Assembly: GCA_964537055.1 (NCBI GenBank)
Contig: CAZHYV010000001.1
Coordinates: 248,001 to 312,000, forward strand
DNA from: CAZHYV01 sp964537055
GTDB lineage: Bacteria; Myxococcota_A; Polyangia; Palsa-1104; JAEUJZ01
Length of the DNA: 64,000 nucleotides
Direction: 5' to 3'
Shown here: piece by piece, positions 1 through 7,921 of the stretch
Position numbering within the stretch: the stretch's first letter is position 1
Layout of the letters: each line of letters begins with the position of its first letter
Made by a program: the position numbers and the translations under genes
The notes under the pieces: model-generated
Databases searched by the model: none
What the model was told of the DNA's origin: nothing
Seen by the model: the letters and a program-made list of their open reading frames with translations, nothing else

Positions 1-69
1 CGAGATTTCCTCCGTTGCACACATGGCACCGAGCAGTAGTAAAATCAAACATCCAAGTAAGCTTAGCAT
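1..69 (-). CDS. Secreted protein or lipoprotein, N-terminal start only (partial)
   Basis: Only the first 23 codons lie in the window. They read as a signal peptide: MLSLLGCLILLLLGAMCATEE, a hydrophobic run with Cys at residues 7 and 17. A good ribosome-binding site (GGGAG, about 5 bases before the ATG) sits at 75-79 on the minus strand, which is why I accept a real start here. It lies about 120 bases downstream of ftsA on the same strand, where ftsZ would normally be expected; this start does not resemble FtsZ. The mature protein is outside the window, so no function can be given. Confidence 0.6.
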   Translation of the reverse strand, partial: MLSLLGCLILLLLGAMCATEEIS

Positions 70-187
70 TTTTGTCTCCCAAGATGGAATATGTCCTTCT
101 TGACGCTAATGTAAACAAAGATAAAAAAATTGAAAAGAGAAAAGAATGACCTTTGTAACGTGGGGGATGGTAGAGCAAAGAGTGAAT

Positions 188-1414
188 CTAAAATCTATCT
201 CGGAACCAAGCTGCCAATCGTCTCCAGATGGTCTTTTTATCTGCCTCTCGGGCACTAGGGAAGTACATCCCTTCTTGCTGACGAGCACCATACAGCACAA
301 GTCCCACCCCGGTGGCATAGATAGGGGACTGTACAACTTCGGTGAGCCCTCCAATGCCCTCAGGAACTCCTCTACGAACCGGCATTCCTAAAATGATCTC
401 AGCTAGCTCAGGAAGCCCTTGCAAAATTGTACTTCCCCCTGTAACGACCAACCCTGATGCTAATGACTCCGTCATCCCAGATTTCTGGATCTCTCGTTTG
501 ACCAATTCAAAGATCTCACTTACGCGAGGATTGAGGATATCGCAGACATAGTGACGGGGCAGGGTGCGTGGGGAGCGTCCACCAACCGAGGGGACCTCGA
601 TGGTTTCGTTAGGTTCTAGTAGCTCAGCGAGAGCACAGCCATATTTTCGCTTGATCCGTTCTGCTTCCGCAAGAGGCGTTCTAAGACCAATCGCCAGGTC
701 GTTAGTGAGCTGATTTCCTCCCACCGGCAACACGGCTGTATACACTACGGCTCCCTCATGAAACAGGATGAGATCGCTTGTTCCCCCACCAATATCCAAA
801 AGAGCGACGCCTAGCTCTTTCTCCTCGGGTTGCAGTACAGCTTCGGCACTCGCTAGAGGCTCAAGGACAATATCAGCCACTTGCAAATCGCAGCGGGTAC
901 AGCATTTGACGATGTTCTGCACAGAAGTGACCCCTGCGGTCACAATATGAACTTTGGCTTCTAGGCGCACCCCTGCCATTCCAATTGGATCTCGGATGCC
1001 ATCCTGATCGTCAATGCAGTATTCCTGAGGCACCACATGAATAATCTCACGGTCTTGAGGGATGTTGATCGCTTTCGACGCCTCTAAGACTCGCTCGATG
1101 TCTGGAGGACGGACTTCTCGATCTTTTAAGGCAACCATCCCCCCGGAATTAACGGCTTTAATGTGTGATCCTGCAATCCCAGCGTACACCGAAGTAATCT
1201 GTACACCTGCCATATGCTCTGCTTCTTCTACAGCTTTTTGGATCGATTGAACCGTTGAGTCAATGTTAACAACCACACCTTTTTTCAAGCCATAAGAAGG
1301 GTGGGTCCCAAGACCGATAATGTTAATTTTCTGGTCGGTGACTTCACCCACCAAACAAGCGATTTTGGTAGTTCCGATATCCAATCCGACGATAATTTCT
1401 TCCTGCTTTGCCAT
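188..1414 (-). CDS. ftsA: Cell division protein FtsA
   Basis: FtsA is the actin-like ATPase that tethers FtsZ filaments to the inner membrane and recruits later divisome proteins. The product (408 residues, usual size) opens with the phosphate-1 motif VGLDIGTTKIACLVGE, has the SHS2-type insertion (HVVPQEYCIDDQDGIRDPIGM), the phosphate-2 motif LLDIGGGTSDLILF and the adenosine motif VVTGGSTILQGL. It ends in a basic, aromatic tail (RRLAAWFRDRF) that fits the membrane-targeting amphipathic helix. I chose the ATG at 1414 (MAKQEE) because GGAAG lies just upstream; the longer reading from 1453 lacks a ribosome-binding site. FtsZ is not adjacent but at 42541. Confidence 0.95.
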   Translation of the reverse strand: MAKQEEIIVGLDIGTTKIACLVGEVTDQKINIIGLGTHPSYGLKKGVVVNIDSTVQSIQKAVEEAEHMAGVQITSVYAGIAGSHIKAVNSGGMVALKDREVRPPDIERVLEASKAINIPQDREIIHVVPQEYCIDDQDGIRDPIGMAGVRLEAKVHIVTAGVTSVQNIVKCCTRCDLQVADIVLEPLASAEAVLQPEEKELGVALLDIGGGTSDLILFHEGAVVYTAVLPVGGNQLTNDLAIGLRTPLAEAERIKRKYGCALAELLEPNETIEVPSVGGRSPRTLPRHYVCDILNPRVSEIFELVKREIQKSGMTESLASGLVVTGGSTILQGLPELAEIILGMPVRRGVPEGIGGLTEVVQSPIYATGVGLVLYGARQQEGMYFPSAREADKKTIWRRLAAWFRDRF

Positions 1415-1669
1415 GATTCTTCCGCGGTTGTTCTTGATCGGTCTAGCTTGCATAAAATGAAAAGAAATTTCCAGTTTTTCTTCGCCGTTTTTTAATTTAT
1501 AAATTGTTCAGTTTTCAGCCGACCTTCGTAGCTTTCAGGTTACCCCTCCACGCAGGCATGCGTTTAAGGTCCTACCAGCCTCCTTTAAAGGTTAGCACTG
1601 GAAGAGAAGAGAAAATTTTGGTACAACCAGGTTGAAAAAGAGGCTTAAGAGAGAAGAAAAGGTACAAGT

Positions 1670-2365
1670 ATGCTTAGTGAATCCGTGAAGAAGCAAATCG
1701 AGAATGTACTAAACCAAAACGAAGTGGTTCTATTCATGAAAGGTACAAAAATGACTCCGCGCTGTGGTTTTTCAGCGATGGTAGTAGAGATACTAGACAA
1801 GCTGTCTGCCATCTACAAAGATGTGGATGTCCTTGCAGACCCAGCGGTGCGTGAAGGAATTAAAGAGTATGGTCAATGGCCAACGATTCCACAGCTGTAT
1901 GTTCGAGGAAATCTAATTGGCGGTTGTGATATTGTCCGAGAGCTTTACCAAACAGGTGAATTGGCAAAGCTTTTGGGTACGGCTCAACCCCAACCTCGGG
2001 TAGAAGCTCAGGTACAAACGCAACCTTCTCTACAGACTTCCTCCAGTCAAGTAAAGCAAATGGCAGTAAAAGAATTAAAAAGACGCCTTGACGCAAAAGA
2101 GCCTCTCAAATTGTATGACGTCCGTACGGATGCAGAAAGGCAAGTTGCAAAGCTTGAAGAATCGACTTGGTTCGATGAAAAAGCGAGAACTTCTTTGGCA
2201 CTTCTCCCTCGGGATACAATGCTAGTGTTTCACTGTCACCATGGAGGACGAAGCCAGGCCGCTGCCGAGGGATGTATAAGGCAGGGGTTTACGAATGTTT
2301 GGAATGTACAGGGAGGAATTGATGCTTGGTCACAAGAAATTGATCCCTCGGTAAGGCGTTACTAA
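1670..2365 (+). CDS. Monothiol glutaredoxin fused to a rhodanese domain
   Basis: Residues about 1-105 are a Grx4/GrxD-type monothiol glutaredoxin with the CGFS active site (PRCGFSAMVVEIL) and the glutathione-binding TIPQLYV and GGCDIVREL segments. Such proteins carry and deliver Fe-S clusters. After a Gln-rich linker (about 105-135), residues 140-231 form a rhodanese-like domain with the active-site loop CHHGGRSQ, which would handle sulfane sulfur. The fusion links sulfur transfer and cluster handling in one cytosolic protein and is, as far as I recall, common in Myxococcota. The ribosome-binding site is weak (AAGG). The next gene downstream is an Fe-S oxidoreductase, but it has its own promoter. 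Confidence 0.9.
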   Translation: MLSESVKKQIENVLNQNEVVLFMKGTKMTPRCGFSAMVVEILDKLSAIYKDVDVLADPAVREGIKEYGQWPTIPQLYVRGNLIGGCDIVRELYQTGELAKLLGTAQPQPRVEAQVQTQPSLQTSSSQVKQMAVKELKRRLDAKEPLKLYDVRTDAERQVAKLEESTWFDEKARTSLALLPRDTMLVFHCHHGGRSQAAAEGCIRQGFTNVWNVQGGIDAWSQEIDPSVRRY

Positions 2366-2435
2366 AAGGTCCATATCCCGCATCGTATGGAAAAGCTGCC
2401 AAATCATCCTTTCTGCATTGGCCACCATTCTCTTT

Positions 2436-2464
2436 TTGACGCTTATTTCTATTAACGATACAAT
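2436..2464 (+). promoter_or_regulatory. Strong sigma-70-like promoter of the Fe-S oxidoreductase gene
   Basis: TTGACG at 2436-2441 and TACAAT at 2459-2464 are separated by exactly 17 bases. Transcription would begin about 7 bases later, at 2471-2473, on or next to the ATG at 2473, and there is no ribosome-binding site. This predicts a leaderless or near-leaderless mRNA. Confidence 0.7.
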
Positions 2465-2472
2465 CGAAAAAC

Positions 2473-4587
2473 ATGATTCGAATCTTAGCCTTTGCTACCT
2501 TACTCTTGGTTGCTTTTTCTTTCTTTGCTTGGACCACATTCAAGTTATATCGACTTCTTTCCAAAGGCCGTCCTGACCTTCATTTTGATCACTTTGGGAC
2601 CCGCGTTCTATCAGTCCTGATCTATTGGCTCGGACAGAAAAAGGTAGGGGAGCCTGTTTCCTACCAAACGAAGAAGGGGGTGACTTCAAAGCACCACCTG
2701 ATTGTCTTTTGGGGATTTTTGCTCATCACCATCGGAACAGTGGAGATGTTGGTCCAGGGATTGGTTCCCAGTTTTAGCCTTTCGTTCTTAGGGCCTGTGT
2801 ATACAGGTCTCCGGGTTTTGATCGATCTTTTTAACCTGCTGGTCCTTTTGATGGTGGGATACGCATTCTTCCGGCGTCTGGTCTTGCGACCGAAGCTCCT
2901 TCCTCTCAGTCTGGATGCAGGTTTAATCCTTGGACAAATTGCTATCCTGATGGTCACTCACTTTTTGCACCATGCCTCCCGGCAGGCTGCCCATATAGAA
3001 GAAGCATTTGGACCCATTTCTTCTGGGCTTGCTTCTCTTTTTTCTGGAGGATCCCCTGCGAGGCTTTTCATCCTAGGGGAGGTGAGCTATTGGCTCCACG
3101 TGGGGACCCTGCTGTTTTTCTTAAATTACATCCCCTACTCAAAGCACATCCATATCTTGGGCTCGCTGCCGAATATCTTCTTTCGGAAGTTGGGCCAAAA
3201 AGGAGTGATGCCCAAGCTGAATCTTGAGGACGAAAACGATTGGGGGGTTGGAAAAATTGAGCAGTTTGGCCAGAAGTCGCTGCTGGATCAGTATGCCTGC
3301 ACTGAGTGTGCCCGCTGTACAAATTTTTGTCCTGCCTATACGACTGAAAAGCCCCTTTCTCCGATGCATCTCATTCATGATCTTCGCGATGAGATGATAG
3401 AGAAGGGAGCCATCGCAAGCAAGATAGAGAAGCTCCAAAAGCAAATCATGGGTACAAAGAAAGAGGATACCAAAGCCCTTTTGCAAGCCCAACTAACAGA
3501 GCTTATGCAAACTCAAGCGGCATTACCCCCTCTGGTCGGGGGCAGGATCAAAGACGAGACACTGTGGGCCTGTACCACATGTGGTGCCTGTCAAGAGGTA
3601 TGCCCCGTTTTGATTGAGCATCCTCTAAAAATTCAGCAAATGAAAACCCACCTTGTGCTTACCGAAGGCCGCGTTCCGGTAGAGCTTCAAAGAACCTTTC
3701 AGAATCTAGAAAGGAATTCAAACCCTTGGGGATTATCGTATGATCGTCGAATGGAGTGGTCGTTGGGACTACCCGTTAAAACGATTGAGGAAAATCCAGA
3801 TCCAGAGTACCTGCTCTTTGTTGGTTGTGCAGGTGCGTTCGATGATCGGATAAAAAAGACCATGCGGGCCTTCGTCGAAGTGCTGGATGCAGCGCAAGTA
3901 TCTTTCGCCGTTCTTGGTAAACAAGAACAGTGCTCAGGGGACCCAGCACGACGAGCAGGCAATGAGTTTTTGTTCCAGCAGCAAGCCCAGGCGAATATTG
4001 ATGCGATGAATCAGGCCAAAGTAAGAAAGGTGATTGCAAGCTGTCCCCACTGCTTCCATACGATTAAGAACGAATACCCTCAGCTGGGAGGAAAATATGA
4101 GGTGATTCATCATTCTCAATTGATCTCGCACTTGCTCAAAGAGAAGAAGCTTACCACAGAGCAGCTCATGACAGAAAAAATCACCTACCATGATAGTTGC
4201 TATATGGGCCGCTGGAACGGTGAATATGAAGCGCCCAGGGACATTTTGCGTAATGTAACCCAATCAGGTGAGCTCCTTGAGCTACCACGAAACAAGCAGA
4301 GAGGATTTTGCTGTGGCGCTGGTGGTGGAAGGATGTGGCAAGAAGAAAAAGGTCCCCGTGTCAATCGAAACCGAACGGAGGAGATCCTTGCCTCCGGGGC
4401 GGAAGTTGCTGCAGTTGCTTGCCCGTTTTGTACGATTATGATTACAGATGGTGTGAAAGATGCAGGAGCAGAAGAGCGTGTTCAAGTCCTAGATATCGCC
4501 GAAGTCGTCAGAAAATCGTTACGCCGTGTCCGAAAATCAGACGAGACCTCTCAAGTTGAGCTTAACCAGCAGGCCTCATCAGACTAA
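2473..4587 (+). CDS. Membrane-bound Fe-S oxidoreductase, heterodisulfide-reductase-like (two CCG domains)
   Basis: The N-terminal about 240 residues hold several membrane helices like the cytochrome-b (NarI/HdrE-like) part of this family. Two 4Fe-4S ferredoxin motifs follow, CTECARCTNFCP near residue 276 and CTTCGACQEVCP near 367. Two cysteine-rich CCG domains follow, starting near residue 452 and ending with CCGAGGGRMW near 613 and CPFC near 652. This resembles the oxidoreductase often placed near electron-transfer flavoprotein genes, thought to pass electrons from acyl-CoA oxidation to quinone; no ETF genes are visible here, so the partner is inference. Length (704) is usual. The ATG has no ribosome-binding site and lies at the predicted transcription start. 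Confidence 0.85.
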   Translation: MIRILAFATLLLVAFSFFAWTTFKLYRLLSKGRPDLHFDHFGTRVLSVLIYWLGQKKVGEPVSYQTKKGVTSKHHLIVFWGFLLITIGTVEMLVQGLVPSFSLSFLGPVYTGLRVLIDLFNLLVLLMVGYAFFRRLVLRPKLLPLSLDAGLILGQIAILMVTHFLHHASRQAAHIEEAFGPISSGLASLFSGGSPARLFILGEVSYWLHVGTLLFFLNYIPYSKHIHILGSLPNIFFRKLGQKGVMPKLNLEDENDWGVGKIEQFGQKSLLDQYACTECARCTNFCPAYTTEKPLSPMHLIHDLRDEMIEKGAIASKIEKLQKQIMGTKKEDTKALLQAQLTELMQTQAALPPLVGGRIKDETLWACTTCGACQEVCPVLIEHPLKIQQMKTHLVLTEGRVPVELQRTFQNLERNSNPWGLSYDRRMEWSLGLPVKTIEENPDPEYLLFVGCAGAFDDRIKKTMRAFVEVLDAAQVSFAVLGKQEQCSGDPARRAGNEFLFQQQAQANIDAMNQAKVRKVIASCPHCFHTIKNEYPQLGGKYEVIHHSQLISHLLKEKKLTTEQLMTEKITYHDSCYMGRWNGEYEAPRDILRNVTQSGELLELPRNKQRGFCCGAGGGRMWQEEKGPRVNRNRTEEILASGAEVAAVACPFCTIMITDGVKDAGAEERVQVLDIAEVVRKSLRRVRKSDETSQVELNQQASSD

Positions 4588-4642
4588 GCAACCGCAGTAA
4601 TTCCGCAGGAGATAAATCATCTTCTCTCGTGTTGAATTTGCC

Positions 4643-4673
4643 TTGACAGCTTGTCAGCTTCGCATCATAGGAT
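4643..4673 (+). promoter_or_regulatory. Promoter with overlapping inverted repeat before the GST gene
   Basis: TTGACA at 4643-4648 could pair with a poor -10 (CATAGG at 4666-4671, spacing 17, or TAGGAT at 4668-4673, spacing 19). The inverted repeat TGACA-GCT-TGTCA (4644-4656) overlaps the -35 element, the usual place for a repressor. No regulator gene lies beside it. Confidence 0.4.
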
Positions 4674-4692
4674 GTTGACTAGGAGCTTCCCA

Positions 4693-5349
4693 ATGATGAT
4701 CACCATCACCGTCTTTGAACGTTCGCCCGACGGCGGCAAGGGGCTGGCGCGTGACATGCGCGTCCGCTGGGCGCTGGAAGAGGTGGAAAGGCCCTACCAG
4801 GTTCGTCTTGTTTCATTCCCTGCCATGAAAGAGCCCGCGCATCTTTCGCTTCATCCTTTCGGCCAGATTCCGACCTATGAGGAAGGTGGCCTTACCCTGT
4901 TTGAGACAGGAGCGATTGTCTTCCATATCGCCCAGTGCTATGCGGGCTTATTGCCGGACGATGCCAATGGCCGGGCGCGCGCGATGATGTGGATGTTTGC
5001 TGCGGTAAGCACAGTGGAGCCTCCGATCCTTGAGCTGGTAACCGCGAAGCTCCTTGAGAGCGACAAGTCTTGGACGAGGGAGCGCATGCCTCTGGTCGAA
5101 GATCGTGTGCGTGTTCGGCTGAGTCAACTCTCTGTTCGCTTAGGGAAGAAAGATTGGCTCGATGGTGCGTTTAGCGCGGGCGACCTGATGATGGCATCGG
5201 TGCTACTTAGGCTAAAGTCCTCAGGCCTTTTAAACGAATATCCTAACCTAAGCGCCTACGTGGCACGTAGCGAAGTGCGGCCCGCTTACAAGCGGGCTTT
5301 CGACGCTCAATTGGCCGTGTACATGGCAAGCCAAAAACCGATTGGTTGA
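4693..5349 (+). CDS. Glutathione S-transferase family protein (probably acquired)
   Basis: The 218-residue product has the two GST domains. The N-terminal thioredoxin-like half includes the cis-proline segment GQIPTYEEGGLTLFETGAI (about 50-68), and the C-terminal all-helical half carries FSAGDLMMASVL and ends PAYKRAF. It would conjugate or reduce substrates with glutathione in the cytosol. I start at the ATG at 4693, seven bases after AGGAG; a second ATG follows at 4696. The wording of the protein (SPDGG-GLARDMRVRWALEEV) is what I recall from alphaproteobacterial GSTs, and the gene is visibly richer in GC-ending codons than its neighbours. Together these suggest recent transfer. Confidence 0.85.
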   Translation: MMITITVFERSPDGGKGLARDMRVRWALEEVERPYQVRLVSFPAMKEPAHLSLHPFGQIPTYEEGGLTLFETGAIVFHIAQCYAGLLPDDANGRARAMMWMFAAVSTVEPPILELVTAKLLESDKSWTRERMPLVEDRVRVRLSQLSVRLGKKDWLDGAFSAGDLMMASVLLRLKSSGLLNEYPNLSAYVARSEVRPAYKRAFDAQLAVYMASQKPIG

Positions 5350-5422
5350 GGCCTATTCTAAGCAATAAGTCTGATGCAAATTTTTCATGACCTGGAGGAG
5401 TACTGCCAGTTCATGACTGCTG

Positions 5423-6901
5423 CTAGGCTGTTTCGGTTAAGATTCCTTCCTTCGTTGTAGAAAGCCGAGCTTTGTAGTTCTTTCCCAGGTAAAGAGATAA
5501 TGAGACCCAGCCCACCCAAATAGGGAATGACCAAGGGCTGATGCTAGAAAGATGGAAGGTTTCCACTTTAAATAAGGGTGACGTCCACCCAGCAATAAAA
5601 TCAGAGATTCGATATACAAAAGTATCGATAAAACTTTGAGCACTATACTTTTCATCTCGGCTCATGATCGTAAATAGTACCTTCCGTGCAGGTTTAGCGA
5701 TAGAAAACTCAAGCGCGCTTGTAAGGATTCGTAAAAAAATGATGGAAAAGAGAGGTGCTGATAATACAAGAATCAGTAGTTTAAACGTTGGCAAAAGCCA
5801 TAGCATCCCAAAGAAGGCAAGAAGGAAAACTGGAAGAATTGCGAGCGTTTTTCCCACATCAAGCCGCTTCAAAAGGGTTTTTGCGAACAGAAAAGGAAGG
5901 AGGCTGTTTAGCAGGTTGGTAACAAGGTCGATCCTGGCAAAGTATCTTGCGGACAGGGGTTTAGAGATCCCTTGTGCGACAATTAATTTTCCTAGATAAA
6001 CATAGATAAAGCTTGAAAGAAGGGTTACCAAAAGTACATAACCGCAGATTCCTAAGAGGTATGGAGTTCGAAATACCGTATGCACAAACGAGAAGGTCCC
6101 TGCTCCCGGAGGCTTCTCATCTAAAGGGAGGGACGCAGACAATGCGGGATAAGCCGTGGAGGAGCTAAAACCCGTAGAGGAAACAGAATCTATCGAGGAG
6201 ACAGCACCTACAGAAGCAATTCTGGCTTTTCTGGATTCTTGATCTAACTTCTTAGCACAAAAGATGGCAAATAGAAGTGTGACCGCACTGGTAAGTAAAA
6301 GAACATTCATATCGAACCAGCGCGTCACAAATTCCACAGCGACAGAGGCTAAAATTGCCCCTAGGTTCCCTATGGAAGAAATAAATCCAAACAATCGCTT
6401 TCCCTGCGATTGGTTAAATACATCAACAAGCACATCCCAAAAAATAGATATAATAAATACATTGAACGCCCCTACCCAAATAGAGAAGGCGATGGAACAA
6501 AGAAAAAGGGTTGTTCCTGTACCAAAATGGAGACCCAGATAAAAAGGAATTAAGCTGCCTGCAAAGAAATAGTAGAGCCATGGAACAAAACGACGCCGCG
6601 AGAATCGGGAAACCAATGCTCCATAAAGGGGATTTAAGACGAAAAGAATGATAAGGGTCCCCGTAGCGATCCAAGGGAGGTAGGTTTGTACATTCTTTGT
6701 CGATCCATAGCTTCCCCGAATGGGCCGGATTAGATAATAGCTAAGGAGCAAAAAGAAAAAATAGAGAGACGCCCAAAAAAGGGCGCGTCCCTCTCCCGGC
6801 TCGATGGGAATGAGGCGCTTTCTCCAAGAAAGATATTTTTTTGGGGGTGTTTCTCGATTCGAAGTAGAGAGAGAAGGGTCCTCCATAGTAGAATCCGACA
6901 T
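5423..6901 (-). CDS. NTP/NDP-carrier-like MFS transporter, 11-12 TM
   Basis: This 492-residue integral membrane protein belongs to the group around the ATP/ADP translocases (Tlc/Npt) and their free-living MFS relatives. The signature is ALFWASLYFFFLLLSYYLIRP followed by IRGSYG, with GKRLFGFISSIGNLGAILAS near residue 170-190. Family members exchange nucleotides in obligate intracellular bacteria, but close relatives with unknown substrates occur in free-living bacteria, so ATP uptake is not shown by sequence. A Ser-rich loop (about 230-260) splits the two halves. The gene starts one base after the stop of the SMI1/KNR4-TPR gene, so the two are probably translated as a coupled pair. Confidence 0.75.
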   Translation of the reverse strand: MSDSTMEDPSLSTSNRETPPKKYLSWRKRLIPIEPGEGRALFWASLYFFFLLLSYYLIRPIRGSYGSTKNVQTYLPWIATGTLIILFVLNPLYGALVSRFSRRRFVPWLYYFFAGSLIPFYLGLHFGTGTTLFLCSIAFSIWVGAFNVFIISIFWDVLVDVFNQSQGKRLFGFISSIGNLGAILASVAVEFVTRWFDMNVLLLTSAVTLLFAIFCAKKLDQESRKARIASVGAVSSIDSVSSTGFSSSTAYPALSASLPLDEKPPGAGTFSFVHTVFRTPYLLGICGYVLLVTLLSSFIYVYLGKLIVAQGISKPLSARYFARIDLVTNLLNSLLPFLFAKTLLKRLDVGKTLAILPVFLLAFFGMLWLLPTFKLLILVLSAPLFSIIFLRILTSALEFSIAKPARKVLFTIMSRDEKYSAQSFIDTFVYRISDFIAGWTSPLFKVETFHLSSISPWSFPIWVGWVSLSLYLGKNYKARLSTTKEGILTETA

Positions 6902-6902
6902 C

Positions 6903-7892
6903 TTACAGTACTTTCAGTAGAGACTTCGTCCGAAGTTGCCGTTCGATCTGGTTCAGCTGCTCGGTTAGATTGCGTGCTCGCTCCAGAAAAGGGGTGGGTG
7001 CTGCCTCTAATAATAACTGCAGCTCGGGAGAGCGCTTCTTTGCCTCCTCGGGGTGTTCTTTTGTAAGCGTTAGGATCTGGTCCAGCAGTTCTTGGGCGTA
7101 GCCAGGGTACTGCTCCCAGACATGAGCAGCGTAAGCCGTTTGCTTGTCTTTTCCGGATAGGATTGCCGCCTGAATCCATCTTGCCGCTGCAAGTCCTTGG
7201 TCCATCGAGGATTGGGCTGCCTGTACAAACAAAGACGCTGCTTCTAGATTCTGATTTTGGTCACGATAAAGGGAGGCTAACAGCTCAAGGCAGGGACCTG
7301 CTTTGGGATCGAGACTGATGGCTTTTTGTAGAAGCTGAACTGCTTCCTCTCGTTTTTCCTCCAAAAGAAGCTGTGCTTCTTCGTATAGATAGAATGATGC
7401 CTTTGGGTCACGCTTTTTCCCGAGGCGCGCCTGCTTTAACTGCATACTATAACTAAGTTCACCTTCCGCATCAAACACATCATAGAATTCACCCTGCTTG
7501 TCAAGAAGGAGCGATTCCCTCGCAATAATGGAATCTAAGAAAAGTTCCAAACTGCTTCCCATGATGATGGGATCTGGCTGTTCCTCGTCGACACATAGAA
7601 TCACTCCCCCTCCATCCATCCATAACGTTCCCTGAGGGACTTCTCCGATGCGGAAATATCCATTCCTGGGTGTGCAGAAGCGATCATCAACAACAGGAAA
7701 AATCTGAACCGTTTCATGAAATAAGAGGACTCCATGAAATGACAAAAAGAAGTCTTTCAGCGATGCAGGCAGAGAAGCGCCAAGCCGTTTTTCTGCCTGT
7801 GCTAGCTCATTTGCAGAAGCGGGTAACCCAGCGAAATGGATTCCAGATTCAAACGTGGAAAGTGCCTGACGTAATGTTTCGTAAAAAGACAT
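6903..7892 (-). CDS. SMI1/KNR4-domain protein with C-terminal TPR repeats
   Basis: Residues about 20-140 match the SMI1/KNR4 (SUKH) fold: LAQAEKRLGASLPASLKDFF, then SFHGVLLF, and a tail SLELFLDSIIARE. Residues about 165-290 are helical repeats of TPR type (YEEAQLLLEEKREEAVQLL, AISLDPKAGPCLELLASLY, NLEAASLFVQAAQSS). There is no signal peptide, so it should be cytosolic. SUKH proteins serve as polymorphic-toxin immunity proteins in some bacteria, but here the TPR fusion and the one-base spacing to a nucleotide-carrier-like transporter argue for a scaffold or regulatory role. No toxin gene is nearby. The ATG at 7892 is the only reasonable start. Confidence 0.75.
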   Translation of the reverse strand: MSFYETLRQALSTFESGIHFAGLPASANELAQAEKRLGASLPASLKDFFLSFHGVLLFHETVQIFPVVDDRFCTPRNGYFRIGEVPQGTLWMDGGGVILCVDEEQPDPIIMGSSLELFLDSIIARESLLLDKQGEFYDVFDAEGELSYSMQLKQARLGKKRDPKASFYLYEEAQLLLEEKREEAVQLLQKAISLDPKAGPCLELLASLYRDQNQNLEAASLFVQAAQSSMDQGLAAARWIQAAILSGKDKQTAYAAHVWEQYPGYAQELLDQILTLTKEHPEEAKKRSPELQLLLEAAPTPFLERARNLTEQLNQIERQLRTKSLLKVL

Positions 7893-7921
7893 AGGTAGGA
7901 ATATTCCTAAAGGTGATGTAC

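Noticed and set aside
5423..6901. Nucleotide carrier as proof of an obligate intracellular life
   Set aside because: The family also includes transporters in free-living bacteria, and the substrate cannot be read from sequence.
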